64,000 nt of DNA from Punctularia strigosozonata HHB-11173 SS5 (Eukaryota; Basidiomycota; Agaricomycetes; Corticiales; Punctulariaceae): assembly GCF_000264995.1 (NCBI RefSeq), contig NW_006767436.1, forward strand, positions 843,414-907,413, in the 5' to 3' direction. The translations under genes were made by a program, and so were the position numbers. Under the pieces are notes generated by a model that saw only the letters and a program-made list of their open reading frames with translations, had not been told where the DNA came from and did no database searches. This document shows positions 1 to 11,781 of the stretch, one piece after another (position 1 is the stretch's first letter; the number at the start of each line of letters is the position of its first letter).

Positions 1-172
1 TCTGCCGCAGCGCCACCACCGCATCCCTCGGCTCCAACCGTCCTCGACTCGGCCCGACCTGCCCTGTAATGCTCAGAACGCTGGCATATCCAGCGTCCTC
101 GATTATCCTGCTTACGCTCCACAGATTGCGGCGCTGCTCGACACGGAGGACGAGGATCAGCTATCCCGTTGA
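1..172 (+). CDS. 3' end of an unidentified gene
   Basis: The window opens inside a reading frame (frame starting at base 2) that runs about 56 codons to a TGA at 170-172. The visible residues end in a short hydrophobic stretch followed by an acidic tail (LLDTEDEDQLSR). The upstream part lies outside the window, so the family cannot be named. The 436 bp from here to the end of the L36e gene carry no convincing coding sequence. They should hold the 3' untranslated regions of this gene and of the convergent L36e gene. This is a coding call on codon continuity and an acidic C-terminus only; it could also be chance. Confidence 0.4.
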   Translation, partial: LPQRHHRIPRLQPSSTRPDLPCNAQNAGISSVLDYPAYAPQIAALLDTEDEDQLSR

Positions 173-608
173 GAAAATATCTGGCGCGAAGCCGCGCGTT
201 GGGTAAACATGCTGACCGAGTCCTCCGAGAGAAACGCGTCGCCCGGCATCGGGACCATCGGGTCAAGACGCTGTAGTCAAAAGAACCTTCATTTGGCCGC
301 GTTCCCGGATGCGATCGCGCACAGCAAGCAGTCTTACGAAACCAAACACACGCTCGCTCACATGATGCCCGTTCTGAGATCAGCGCGGTCAAAGATGAAG
401 AGTGCGCGATCATGGTTATCCCCACAGGGTGCAATGCAGTAACGCAGTAAAAGCAAAGCGATACATGGGAGTAACGCGCAGCATAATTCATACACTCTTT
501 TTGCATGACATGGTGGCAGTGATGGGTAGGCGCAGAGAGCCTCCCGAGAGGAAAGACAGCGAGATTTGACGAAACGCAGACACCCCATCGTCAAATCGTA
601 TGGTACGA

Positions 609-1031
609 TTAGTGGGCCGCCCTCCTGCTCTCCTGGATGACGTTGCTGAGCTCCTCCAACTTGCGTTTCGAGCGAAGCATCGTGCCCAACTGGCAAACAA
701 AGATGAGTTCATCAGCATTGCATTGGAATGGCGTAAAGTATAGAGGCCACGGGCGATGATACACACCCGCTTCTTCGTGAGCTTACGAGCCTTCTTGTCC
801 TGGTGGAGCGCACGTAAACATCAGAATTGATCCAACATGAATCGAGACAAACCTTGGAGTTCCTCAGCAGTTCCATCACCCGGCGCTCGTAAGGCGCAAA
901 GCCAACAACCTCCCGCACGATTGACCGCACGAACTTGGTGCGCTGCGAAGCGACACCCTTGCGGTGCGAGGGCTTCGCGACCTTGTCGATCTTGGTGGTC
1001 TTGTGGCCGTATTCAATGCCGAAGCGGTGGT
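609..1031 (-). CDS. RPL36: 60S ribosomal protein L36e (eL36), 5' end not resolved
   Basis: This is a structural protein of the large cytosolic ribosomal subunit. Reading the minus strand, an exon from about 1031 encodes [20 protein letters not shown], then the eL36 signature [20 protein letters not shown]. Two further short exons encode [11 protein letters not shown] and [20 protein letters not shown], ending in SRRAAH and TAA at 609-611. Introns have GT-AG borders (GTTTGT..CACCAG and GTGTGT..TTGCCAG). The assembled product matches eL36 along its length except for roughly the first six residues, which must come from an upstream exon I could not place. A likely acceptor (TAG) lies at 1032-1034. 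Several short introns are usual for basidiomycete ribosomal protein genes. The family call is firm; the start is not. Confidence 0.9.
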
Positions 1032-1034
1032 CTA

Positions 1035-1633
1035 GTCAAACGTAGTCCACGAGCAAAGTAGTGTTCAACGGCAAGTGCAGATTATTTGAGGTAGACCGCA
1101 TTGATGACGTTCACGAATTCATGCCGTGTTCGTCCAGAGAGTAGCGGAGCAAGTCCGAGATGCACAAGTTGTCCAAACGAGCATAGTTTCATCAAGCAAG
1201 ATCGATCCATACGTAAGTCAAAGGTTCATTGTCCGTGGCATAATCATACGCACTAGAGAGAACCATTTTGTCGTCAGTCGGCGGTGTCTTGAGGGGATGG
1301 GGCGGCGAGGAGGAGATTGGGGACTGTGGGAACATATGTGGCTTGGTACTGCAAAAACGTGCGAAAAACTGTACCACAGCCCTCAATGCACGTTCAGTGT
1401 CAATAATTCAGATCGCAAGAACGTATGAATTCTCTACGTCGTCGGTAGGACGGCCCACTACTTCAAGCTGTGTATGTACAGGGAGTTGTATGGTACTACT
1501 GTATAATGAGATAAGAGGAGAGAGAGAGAAGGCAAACACGAGAACGGAACAGGCTCGCATCGAGCGCCACAATATCTGGGTGAGGAGGGGGGAGAGCTCA
1601 GAGGCATCGGGTCGTCGAGATTTGCCGTCGTCA
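1035..1633. other. Intergenic: L36e promoter and CK2-beta 3' region
   Basis: About 600 bp between two minus-strand genes. It should contain the promoter, 5' leader and missing first coding exon of the L36e gene, plus the 3' untranslated region of the CK2-beta gene. Purine-rich tracts (agagagagag-like, near 1500-1530) are visible. I could not assign a TATA box or a start codon with confidence. Confidence 0.4.
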
Positions 1634-3338
1634 TCACATGGCATGCAGTGTCCTGTAGTCCGTAGCGGGAGCCGCTCTCCGAACAACCTGCACTTTGCCG
1701 GTCGAGCCGCCAGTCTGGTAGGGATAGGACGGTGCAGGCGCCATCTCGTCGCGCGGAGTGCGTGGCGGGATGCTCGAGGTCGGCGAGGTGATCGTGGAAG
1801 TGGGTGGGCCAGGTGGAGGGAGGGATGCATCGCGTTCGAATGCTGGTTCAAGGGGATGTCGCCGTGCACCCTTTCCCGGGATTCCGCTCCCTCGCGGATT
1901 ATCCTCCTCCTCTTCTTCTTCCTCTTCGTCAGGATCTTCTCCGTCTCCAGCATGATCCTTTGAGTAACATAGCATTTGAGTTGAGAACGAGTGACCACAA
2001 TCTAGAACCACTGACCGGATCGAAATCCTCCATGTGCCCATCTTCTGCCTCCTCCTCCTCGTCATACTCATCGTCCTCATCATCAATCCACCGTCCTCGC
2101 CAATCCACCTGGTCCAGCTGCTCCGGGCTCTCCGGCCGTAACCTCATCCACTGCATCCGCGGCCCACTCTTCGCACGTTCGCTCACTCTGAACCCATATA
2201 TCTTCGGTACGTACACCCGTCCCGCCGCGCGCTTCTGGCCCCCATGCGGGTTTGGGTTAACGAAGGAGGGCGCGGCGGCGCCGGGCTGCGATGGGTGCGC
2301 AGATTGCGCGTGTTCGGAGCCAGACGATGCATCCCCAGGAGAGAGGGAGGACCCTCCAGGGGAGGACGGCTTCCAGAACGGCGCCGGTGCGAGTTCACGG
2401 TAAGACTGGAAGAAGAGGTGCGCGAATGTGGTTCCGAAAAACGCGCCTAAACGCGACGAGTCCGCGTCAGGTACAGCCGCGAGGGAGAAGAACGATAAGA
2501 GTGTGCTTACCGTCTACGCCCTGAAACCTGCTGCTTGGGGGCGCGTATATGTCGTTGCAGTTCGGACAATAGAGCTTCACCGTGTCCATTCCGGCGATGT
2601 CTGAACGTCCGCACGGAACCACAGGCCACCCCTGGCAGTACACTCTCGGACACGAGCCGAACATTCCCTGCTCATATTTCTCTGCCTACGCCGCGATCCG
2701 ATTCAGTCGAGGGCCTACAGTCCACGTTTGCCAAGCACGTACCATAGCCTGCAGACCCGCACGTGTGAGGATGTAACGTTGGTGAACCAAACCATAGAGC
2801 AGTTCCGCAGAGGCCTCTACAATGGACACGTCCGGTATCTTGGACGAGTCCTCATCTGCGAAATTATACAGCCAATATCAGAATCCGGGGCGTCGAACAG
2901 AGGTGGCGTATGGGTTCACCGGGTTCGACGTCTAGAACCATCTCCATAGCTTCCTTCCAGAATGGGACCATCGCGTTCAGACCAGTGAGGTTGAAATCGT
3001 CTTCGATAAACTCTTCCGCGACCTCGCAAAAGTACTCGTGTCCGGGCAAGGAGCAGAACCAGCTGATCCATGTCAACGTTGATGTTGGAGTGGAAGAAGC
3101 TGTATCACCGACATATCAGTTTACACGTCCCTTCGCAATCACCGCCAAGCAGATCAACCGATCCCAACGATACAAAGTCGCAGTGGAATGAGAACGCCCC
3201 GATGGTGATGAGACACGCACTGTATCCCTCCCCATCCTCGCCCTCCTCCATTTCTTCGTTCCCCTCACCGGGCCCGGTCACGGTCTCCTCCTCTTCGAGC
3301 TCCCTTTGGGCCGCGTCGACCGTTGCATGCCGCGACAT
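1634..3338 (-). CDS. CKB1: Casein kinase II regulatory subunit beta
   Basis: This is the regulatory subunit of protein kinase CK2, which dimerises through a zinc finger and docks the catalytic alpha subunits. Six exons are readable on the minus strand. Exon 1 (3221-3338) gives an acidic N-terminus. Exon 2 carries WISWFCSLPGHEYFCEV and the following NLTGL motif. Later exons carry ELLYGLVHQRYILT and then the zinc finger, with CPRVYC and LYCPNCNDIYAPPSSRFQG. Next comes AFFGTTFAHLFFQSY, and the conserved fold ends near VYVPKIYGFRVSERA. The C-terminal tail is longer than in animals, very acidic (DDEDDEYDEEEEAEDG and an eight-Glu run) and then proline-rich, as in other fungi. Borders are GT-AG. The gene is divergent from FEX, with 123 bp between start codons. 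The stop is TGA at 1634-1636. Confidence 0.95.
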
Positions 3339-3461
3339 GATAGAAATGAAGAGACAAGAGAGAGTGGATGCACGTGGCTTCCGCGCGGTTCGCCACTGGT
3401 CGCGGCGACGAAATCAGGCTAGACTTTGAGTTGTCCACCGAGTTCACACTTCGTATCGCGT
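3339..3461. promoter_or_regulatory. Shared intergenic promoter of CK2-beta and FEX
   Basis: Only 123 bp separate the start codons of the divergent CK2-beta (-) and fluoride exporter (+) genes. Both core promoters and 5' leaders must lie here or inside the first exons. No clear TATA element was seen. That the promoter is functionally bidirectional is inferred from geometry alone. Confidence 0.5.
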
Positions 3462-4702
3462 ATGGGCGACTACGAGGCCGCCGCCATCCCAAGCGATGTG
3501 CAGGTCCAGTCTTCGGTCGGCGATGTGCTAGCTCAACGCGATGTTGTCGAGGAAGCTTCATCACTCGCCTCGATAGATCGCCCGCCAAGCGAACTAGATA
3601 ACATCCCGGCGCCTAAGGTCTATCGCCCATTCTCTCTTCCAGTACTCGCTTTGCTGGCTCCGGCGTCCATATTCGGAACTCTCGCTAGACTGGGTCTATC
3701 AGCTTTGGTCACCTATGATGGGCAAAGCATCTTCTCGCTGGCTTACGCTCAAACTATCGGCTGTTTCATAATGGGATTCGCCTTAGAGTTGAAGGAGCCC
3801 CTCGGAGACTTGTGAGCTGGTTGGCATACACTGCGCGATATCCTGCTCATTTTGTGCAGCTACGGTCCGTTGTACACGGCAATGACGACAGGTACTAAAT
3901 TTCAAACCGCCGTAAACCTGGAGTTTCCTCAATACGCGCAGGATTCTGTGGTTCTCTCACAACATTCTCGGGCTGGCAACAAGATATTTTCGACTCGTGG
4001 ATCAATTCAGGCGACGCGCATCGAGATTGGCTCCGTGACGTAGGTATTAATTTGATGAAACATTGGAGGTGGCTGAAGGGGCCATAGGTGGTCGACGGCA
4101 TCACAAAAACTGCTGGGACCTTCGGTCTTTCACTTGCCGCCCTCAAGCTAGGGGCACATCTTTCATCTCAAGTTCGCCCTCTCCTCCCGCGCATGCACCT
4201 CCCTGCACGGCCGGTGCGCTACAGCTTTACAGTCATTTCCGTGCTCATATATGCCGCTACCCTCCCCGCATACTTCAGGCTACCCGCCTCCTTCCGACAT
4301 CAGGCCACCGCCGCGCTCCTCTTCTCATACCCCGGAACACTCACCCGATACTTTCTGTCGATCAAACTCAACCCGTTGTCGAAGGCCCTCCCGCTGGGAA
4401 CCTTCACCGCCAACATGTTCGGCACGGCCCTTCTCGCCGCATTTCACGTTCTGCAGAACGTTTCTTCCTCGCCTGTGACGGACAGCGCGTGCGCCATTTT
4501 GCAGGGACTACTGGACGGCTACTGCGGCTGCCTCACGACTGTCAGCACGTTCGCCGCCGAGATTGCCTCGCTCGCGACGAGGAAGGCGTGGCGATATGCC
4601 TTGTTGAGCTGGGCTGGCGGCCAGCTGCTCATACTCGTCATACAAGGGCCTTCATTCTGGAGCGCTGGCGTTGATGAACAGCGGAGATGCAGTTTTGCAT
4701 GA
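3462..4702 (+). CDS. FEX1: Fluoride exporter FEX (tandem CrcB domains)
   Basis: This is a plasma-membrane fluoride channel that protects the cell from toxic fluoride; fungal FEX proteins fuse two CrcB-like domains in one chain. Four exons are readable. Exon 1 (from ATG 3462) has a polar N-terminus and then the first domain (VLALLAPASIFGTLARLGLS). After short GT-AG introns, exon 3 supplies the channel motif FCGSLTTFSGWQQDIFDSW. Exon 4 begins VVDGITKTAGTFGLSLAALK and contains the linker helix and the second domain, with PLGTFTANMFGTALLAAF and the second motif GYCGCLTTVSTFAAEI. Both domains keep the GxLTT(F/V)S pore motif. The protein ends CSFA with TGA at 4700-4702. Family assignment is strong because the two domains and both signature loops are in the expected order. 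Confidence 0.93.
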
Positions 4703-7700
4703 ATAGGGGCACCACCATATGCATTCGCATATTTTGGGTCGGTGCTCCAGGGACGGTACATGAATAGGTGAGCCACCAGTCGCGTTCACGTCATCCGGAT
4801 ACTTGCTCCGAGGGCTTTGGCGAGAGGAAGATGCGTGTTGTATCCCCTGCGGGTAATGCCATTACCTTGCGGTTGAGCGGCGGCTCATTTCCGATCCTCC
4901 GCACCTAGTACGCATCAGATCCGTGGCATACATCCTCGCAGACTTTTTTTGCGTGTCGATCGACGATCTTCACCGAGCAAAAGGTTGCGTAACGTTTTTA
5001 ATGGATTCGTTCATGTCATTTATATTTGCTTCTTCGGTTTCAGTCCGGCGCAATATACAGAGTATGTGCGACCCTAGGGCGTCACGCTCAGCCCTAAAAG
5101 ATATGCGCAGCGATGCCAGACACAGTGTGGATACCCCCCGCCAAAGGACGTCGGGGGGAATCCCGCGCAGCGTCATCAGCATGCGCTTTGCGGATCGACA
5201 GCTGTCAGTCCATGGCCGACGTTGTTGCGTACATTCGCGTGGGCCAGCCGCTGTTATGGGGCGCACGCCGTACACTGCGTGTTTATTACTATATTCCACA
5301 ACATGAAAACGAGTGTCCTCGCCGTTGCGATTTTCTCTGCGATGATTAGCATCGTAAGTACAGGGACGGGATGTCACCATCCAAAAGGTGGACGCATCTC
5401 TGCCTGAGCACATTGTTCATGGCAATTGGGTACACAGAGATTCGCAGCTGAAGGACGCGAACCGTCGCGAATCTTCCAATAGGATTTAGCAGAGTAGTCG
5501 ACTACATCCGGACCCTGCAATATATAGCGACGGTTACGATGAGCGGTTGAATCCGAGACATTCGCCCACAAGTACGGTTACATAGACCGATTAAAACGCC
5601 CCGAGACGTTAAGCTATCGAGGAGCACAACTGTTCGACTCCGATGCAGCAGCGACCACCGACCAGATAGGTGGCCAATCGCGAGATGATAACATAAAGAA
5701 GGCGGATAGAGAGCTAATGCACGCTCGAAGGTCCCGGTTTGTTTTAAGGGTGGCGTTCACCCGCTGCTCTCTGTTGACTGTGTTCACGAGGCCGGGTATA
5801 GCCATCTGTAGCCGGTGCCGAAACATGAAAAGCCGCTGCTGTTCCGGCGTCACGACACAAGCTGAATTTGACCTTGAGCGCCGAAAGCTATGGATCTGGA
5901 TCGCCGCTTGTTGGAGCTCCGGGCAACTCGTGCAGCAGGCGTGTCTGGTCAGATTGATATGGCGATGGCCAACTCTCCCTATCATCGGTCATGGGCTTCC
6001 ATAAGAGGATGCTTGGACCACGGAGTCCCTAGTTACGGTGCTTGGAGCGGGTACGAAGACCGCCGGTAGAGACGACGTTTGGTCCTGTGAGGTGATTATG
6101 ACTGAAGCCGTGTTAACGTCCCTACGGTTGTATCTCAATGCCCCATGCTCCTGATATGAATGCTGCTTCGATTCGCAGATAAGGAGAAGGATCGTTGTCT
6201 AGACTCTAGTACCCGAGCATACGCTTCCGCTCCAGAAATTACGACCAAGGCCGCAGGTCTGCCTAGGCCAATGGCACTGAACATTTCCGGGCACTGCGCA
6301 TGCATCATGCTTCCCGAAACATGCAGAAACGCTTCAGGTTCCCCCGGGAGTCACCAAGTTGAGACTGTATCTGGGGAGCAAGCCTAATTATCGTTGGATG
6401 CCGTTAAGTATGTTCTCCAGTCACTCTTCGACTGCAGCAGATCGCGAAAGGGTCGCATATTAGTCCCTCCAACTGGCAGAGAGTCAGCCGTACTATGTTC
6501 ATAGAACCAAGAGTATTCTCGCGAAAGAGGAGTTGTTGCGACGAGATAGCAATTACTTAGATGCTTCTCGGGCTGTAGTGCGGGTCGTTGAAGACGCGGC
6601 GTGACCGTGGGTGTTTGTCCCGAGATGAGCCGGAAGTTGCCCGGAGATGAACTACGCCGTGCACGCTCATGTCGGGCAAGCTTGGTCGCCTCTTGCTGTC
6701 CTACCACCGCCATAACGAGCTCTATCCCGAGTCCCGACCACTTGGCAAGGGCAAGGGCAGCTGGCCCGTACGCGCTCTCGAAGACGCGCGCTTCGTGATG
6801 GTCCACGATGATCCACGCGCCCCAAGCCGACCCCAACGTAAAGCATACAGCAGCTCGGCCATGGGGCCGTCTTCTGTTTGCCTCCTGGATCAGCAACTTG
6901 ACCAATCTGTTATGTCAAGGTGGCTCAAGATTTCTTACTGGAGGCTTGATTGCGTCTCGTCCGCTTAGTTCGAACGCGCTCGGACCAGATACAGTCCGAC
7001 CACCGAGTCTTCCTCAGGCACCTACGGAAGTGGGGTGTTGACATCTGGCAACGCCTCCTACAGGCTGAAGCGCAGGTCCGCGGAGCTCGGGCGATCTATC
7101 TACGGGGTCCAGTCAGGACAAGAATATAACTCCTTGGACTTAAATGGCTGGGCCCGATTGGACCTGAAAACGTGGTATTCCAACATTACTCGAGGATTCC
7201 CGCTCGAGCACTTATGCGCCAAAGCTATGCGGACATAGCCCTTGACAGCCAGCAGAAGGCGCTACGCGGTATCATATGGACAACATGGACCGCTGATCAA
7301 GGCGCACGTTACACGACTGAGGTGTTGGAAACTTGTTTGCGCTCGTCCTACTCCGTGGGTTTAGATCGTGCGCAGAATACCACATAATATAAACGCTGAC
7401 ATCCACAATCGTCAACCTGGTTCATGAGGTGGGGATCATGGACCTATTCCGCTTCTAGGCCTCCCTCGTGGAGGCCTCATTTCAAATCTCTACGCGCCCC
7501 TCGCTGCGTTTCGACGTCAACGATCATGAAATGCCTCGCGGGACCCGTGGGGCTCACAGCGGCAGAACTCTGGCACGCTCCCGACGCATACGAGGCAGTT
7601 CTCTATAATATACGGATACGAGCCCTTAGAGGACCGGACTGCAACCCTCGCCAGATCACTGCCTTGACTGTTAACATCTCAAGCGCCCGCCGTACAGCTT

Positions 7701-9266
7701 TGGCTCACGGTCGGCCAGGACGCATGCACGCGCCTTTGGCTTCCATACTTGCCATCTCCGCATTGTACGCTGTTGCCTGGGGATTTAATCGCTGGAGCTG
7801 GCCCTGCACTGCCAACCCTCTTGCACCTGCTCCTTCGTCTTTTCTTCAGGACTGTATTCGCCCTTCCATGTCGACAGGTTCGACGTATACGCGGTCAACG
7901 TCCCCACCCAGGTCGATGAGTTGGAGGAAACCGCCCCCGCCGTATTTACCTTCGCCGCCTCCTTCGCCACCTTTACCTTCTCTCGAGGTACCGCCGGTGA
8001 GATCTACCGCCTTATGGTCTTCTCTCGGTATACTGATACCGTCCTTAGCTTCCGACCCATTGGCGAGAGACCATACAGGCCCTTAGGGGCTATAGCTTAA
8101 GGCGCTCTCAACTACTGCCAGAAGATGCCCGTGACGACGATCGACCACCGGAAGAGGCGACAGCTGGTCGTTGGTCGCGGCCGTCGCATTACGTGAGTCA
8201 CTCATCGCTCCCCGTCCTTTGCAACGTTTCTCATGTGGCTTGAAGCGTGCCTTTGCCCCGCCAGCCAGCCCTTCGCGTCGCCAGGGAATGATCTACGGGG
8301 ATGACGTCCATATCACGGTCGAAATATCACAGCATGCTTCTGCCGCAACATTGACATCTCGGAGGAGTCGAAGTCGCTCCGTCACACAGGTATGTCTCTT
8401 GGACCGATGCCGTCGTCAATCTACTGGCTCATCTGAGATTATCAATCAGGTATATCGCCCTCCGACCCCTCCTTTAGCCACAAACTCGCACGGAACTCGA
8501 TTGTCCCATCGAAGACCAGCGTCACTTCTCGATGAAGAAGTTGATCCCGATGTGAGCAGTGTCGTCATATCTTCGCGCTTGACCATGATGCTGAGGTCAA
8601 TTCCAGCCACACCATCGCCGTTCTTCTGTTGCCACGCACGGCACTGATAAATCTTTGCCTAGCCCTCCTGAGGAGGAGGAGGAGGAGGAAGAGCGTGAAG
8701 CCGTAGCATCCAGACCTCGAGAATCATGGGTCGTGCCTTCGTTTACCCAATATCAGAGTTCCATAGACGGGAATTCACAGTCAACGCTGGTCAATCCAGA
8801 CGTTTGCTTCCGACCCTGTCCCATGCTCAAGAGTCGGGCCGGGGTCACGAAATTCTTCTACAAGCTTCGTCACATACTTGGGTGCTGAAAACTAGGTCTG
8901 CAACGCTTGAGCTCGCCAGACCTCTGGGAGGTCGAATCCTATGCATGCATTTGCCGGGAATATCGATGATTTCATGACAATCGCTTGTGTGCACTGTAGT
9001 CTGGTCCATATCGTACACATGTATATAATACAGCATCTACCATGTATGACCTATGCGACGCATTTGAATGGCCGGAAGGGCGGTGCCGGGAGGAGCGTCA
9101 TTTCGTCACTGTAAACCTTCGAGCACGCGCCGCTGCGCGGAAGCAACCTGCTCGACCTCTGTTCCCGACGCGTCGTACGGCGCTGCCGCCTTCCCGATAT
9201 CCGCGAATCTCGACTGCTCGAACTTCTCGCGGCCCGACGCGCTCGACGACGACGTACAGGCGCCCG
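4703..9266. other. Gene-poor 4.5-kb stretch
   Basis: Between FEX and the ATP-Mg carrier there is no reading frame I can tie to a known family on either strand. The longest open frame (minus strand, 6384-6905, 173 codons) and a plus frame near 7424-8086 show no recognisable motif and no convincing splice model. A short direct repeat (catgaatagg followed by a caccac-like stretch) flanks 4697-4779. Around 5303 an ATG opens a 17-residue hydrophobic leader (MKTSVLAVAIFSAMISI) ending at a GTAAGT donor, but no downstream exon makes a credible secreted protein. A weak gene candidate at 8288-8888 is listed separately. The stretch may be old decayed sequence or lineage-specific genes. Confidence 0.5.
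8288..8888 (+). CDS. Possible 3' part of an unknown spliced gene
   Basis: I do not recognise this protein. Three open segments can be joined by intron-like sequences. The first runs from ATG 8288 (MIYGDDVHITVEISQHASAA) to 8389. An intron of 60 nt (GTATGT..AATCAG, 8390-8449) follows. The second segment (VYRPPTPP..., ending LLDEEVDPD) runs to 8551. An intron of about 121 nt (GTGAGC..CTGAG) leads to an acidic run of Glu and then ESWVVPSFTQYQSSIDG, ending near 8888. The C-terminal tail look (Ser/Arg-rich, then acidic) would suit the cytosolic end of a membrane protein, and a coding-like patch upstream (7.85-8.08 kb) may belong to it. The evidence is splice-site quality and codon pattern only. Confidence 0.25.
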
Positions 9267-11781
9267 ATGCCGGAGGTACACAGTCAGCCTGGACCCTCCC
9301 GACGTGATCTCTACGACCGATGTATCTCGGGAGAGCAGAATCGACCTTTCATCCCTCGCCTGAGGAGTGATCCCACTCCGTTTGAACCCGTACCACATAG
9401 CTTGGTCGAGTTTCGGGCCATTGAAGGCAAGGGAGAACGAGAGAGGCGGCTCAGGGCACTTTGGCAGCGGTTATCCTCGGAACCGCATCGGGGACACTTG
9501 CCATGGACCACTCCATCGAAAAACAAAGATGTGCCAGTGAAGGACCTGCATGATCTAACTCCCGAACGCGCTCGTGAGATGAAGAAGGTGTATGACGAGG
9601 AGCTGGCTGGGAAGATGAATGGGCATCTTGTTGGTTCCTTGACCGGGCATGTCAGTTGGGAAGACTTCAAGGCGTATGCGGATGCGAAAGAAGTCGGTAT
9701 GTCCGCTTTATTTGAAAGCAGAGACGAGCGCTGAAAAGCCCCTTATCAGAGCTATGGCGAATATTTCACGATGAGCTGGACTTGGACGGCAACGGCCACC
9801 TGGATGCCCGAGAGTTAGAACATGCTCTAGAACACGCTGGTATGTCCATTGAACATCTATGCGAAAGACTATGTTGACCCAGCTCTAGGTATTAATCTGA
9901 ACCCATCTACTCTCGCCGACTTCATGACTTCTCTGTCGAAGTCTCCGCACTCCCATGCCATCAACTTCACGGAATTTCGCGACTTCCTTTTATTCATGCC
10001 ACGCCGTGCGTCAACGGAGGAAATATATCGTTTCTACGAAGTACACAAATTCCTTGGTGACGATGGCAGAGGAGCAGCGCGGGTGAACATGGAGGGTATG
10101 CTGTGCCCGCGATTACGCGCTTTGTATCAACGCACTCATCAGGCGCTCTAGGGGATGTCACATTGAGTGCGGAGGATAGACCACCATCACACCCAACGAA
10201 CCTCGGCCGTTCATTAGCCAGCAAAGCCGAGAATCTGGACGCGCCTGTAGACCACACTGCGACCGCTTTGGAAGGAGGGGACGAAGAAGAGGAAGAAGAT
10301 CACCAAGGCCCTGCAATATTCGGAGGAGCGACAGCCCTGAGATTTCTATTGGCCGGAGGCATCGCTGGAGCAGGTGCAGCCGCCGCTTCTTCGTTTTCGT
10401 TTCCTGCTAAAACAGAGTTCAGTCTCGAGGACGTGCACTGCGCCTTTCGATCGTTTGAAAATATTTCTTATCACCCGACCTCCTGATATGGGTGGGGCGA
10501 AATTAGCAGGCGCAGCAGTTTTGACCAATCCGAAAGAGGTGTCCAAAGCAAGTTTACACGGTGCAAAGGCGCTTGCGAACGCTGTCACCCGGATCTATGC
10601 AGAAGGCGGTATCCTTGCTTTCTGGGTCGGCAACGGTCTCTCAGTTGTGAAGATTTTTCCCGAATCCGCGATCAAGTTTCTAACCTATGAGTCGTCGGTG
10701 AGTTGAAAGTACTAGTCCTGCGAGTGCCTCGGCCGCAATGGATCATGTTGTCATCAGAAAAAAGTATTCGCTCGGTATTGGGATCAAGTTGAAGACACCC
10801 GAGACATCAGTGGTGTGAGCCGCTTTGTGTCTGGTGGTATTGGCGGGATCTCCAGCCAGCTGTGTGGGTGAACTCCACCGACCTTGGAACACGCTGTTGA
10901 TTGATTTTCTCTTCACAGCCATTTACCCAATAGAAACTTTGAAGGTCCGTGATTTACTGTTCCTCATTTCTTTCGGACGCACATATGCTCATGGGGATTC
11001 GTACAGACGCAAATGATGAGCTCTTCAGGCGAGCAAAGACGGACTTTAGCTCAAGCCGCCCGGCATGTCTGGGACCTAGGCGGTATTCGTGCGTATTATC
11101 GCGGACTGACAGTGCGTGCTTCCCTTCCATCTTACCGTCCCGCATGTTCACGTTGACACGGCTGTCATCCTTAGATTGGTTTAGTCGGCGTTTTCCCGTG
11201 CGTAATGGCCCGTACGCTCCCATGCCTGATCCTCATTACGTGCAAAACCCGTCATCTAGCTACGCAGCGATCGACATGAGCACCTTCGAAGGGCTTAAGC
11301 TGGCCTACCTGCGCTCCACCGGGAAGGATGAACCGGGTGTGCTCGCATTGCTAGCCTTCGGGAGCATATCCGGGAGTGTCGGTGCCACGAGCGTCTACCC
11401 ACTAAATTTGGTTCGAACGCGCCTGCAGGCCTCAGGGTCCTCTGGCCACCCGCAGCGGTATACCGGTTTCCGCGATGTTATACAAAAGACCTACGCACGG
11501 GACGGGTGGCGCGGGTTCTATCGGGGTCTCTTCCCTACCCTCGCGAAGGTGCGCCTAGACTAAGTTTTGATCGAGAGCTGCCCTGATTCATCCCGCCTTG
11601 GTACTGCAGGTCGTCCCTGCAGGTTTGTCCTGTTCGCGGCAGACCATGAGCGTCATGACTTATTTTTACTTCCAGTCTCTATCTCCTACGTTGTATATGA
11701 ATCCAGCAAACGGAAGTGCGTCTGCCTAATCCAACGAAGCTCCTCATTCCCTGACTTATCGGTTTTAGGCTTGGTGTATAA
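9267..11781 (+). CDS. SAL1: Calcium-regulated mitochondrial ATP-Mg/phosphate carrier (SCaMC/Sal1 type)
   Basis: This is an inner mitochondrial membrane carrier exchanging ATP-Mg for phosphate under calcium control. The N-terminal half holds EF-hands; the clearest is DLDGNGHLDARE near 9780-9815. The C-terminal half has three mitochondrial carrier repeats. Their signatures are TAPFDRLKIFL after the first membrane segment, YPIETLKTQMM in the second repeat and YPLNLVRTRLQ in the third. Each is followed by the expected second-helix motif (FWVGNGLSVVKIFPESAIKF, YYRGLTIGLVGVFPYAAIDM, FYRGLFPTLAKVVPAVSISY). The gene has many short introns. The 3' end is split finely: a 13-nt exon (11610-11622) encodes VVPA, and the last codons (KLGV, TAA 11779-11781) sit on a final short exon. 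I chose ATG 9267 as start; the frame is open further upstream to 9042. Confidence 0.93.

Noticed and set aside
4063-4674. 203-codon frame overlapping the FEX second domain
   Set aside because: It is the shifted frame of the real exon starting VVDGITKTAG, which has both FEX domain signatures.
6384-6905. 173-codon minus-strand frame in the gene-poor gap
   Set aside because: It is the longest frame there, but it shows no recognisable motif and no flanking splice signals, and the opposite strand is equally open. Not enough to call a gene.
7424-8086. 220-codon plus-strand frame
   Set aside because: Pro/Ser-rich out-of-phase reading; another frame over the same bases has better codon use. Kept only as a note on a possible unknown gene.
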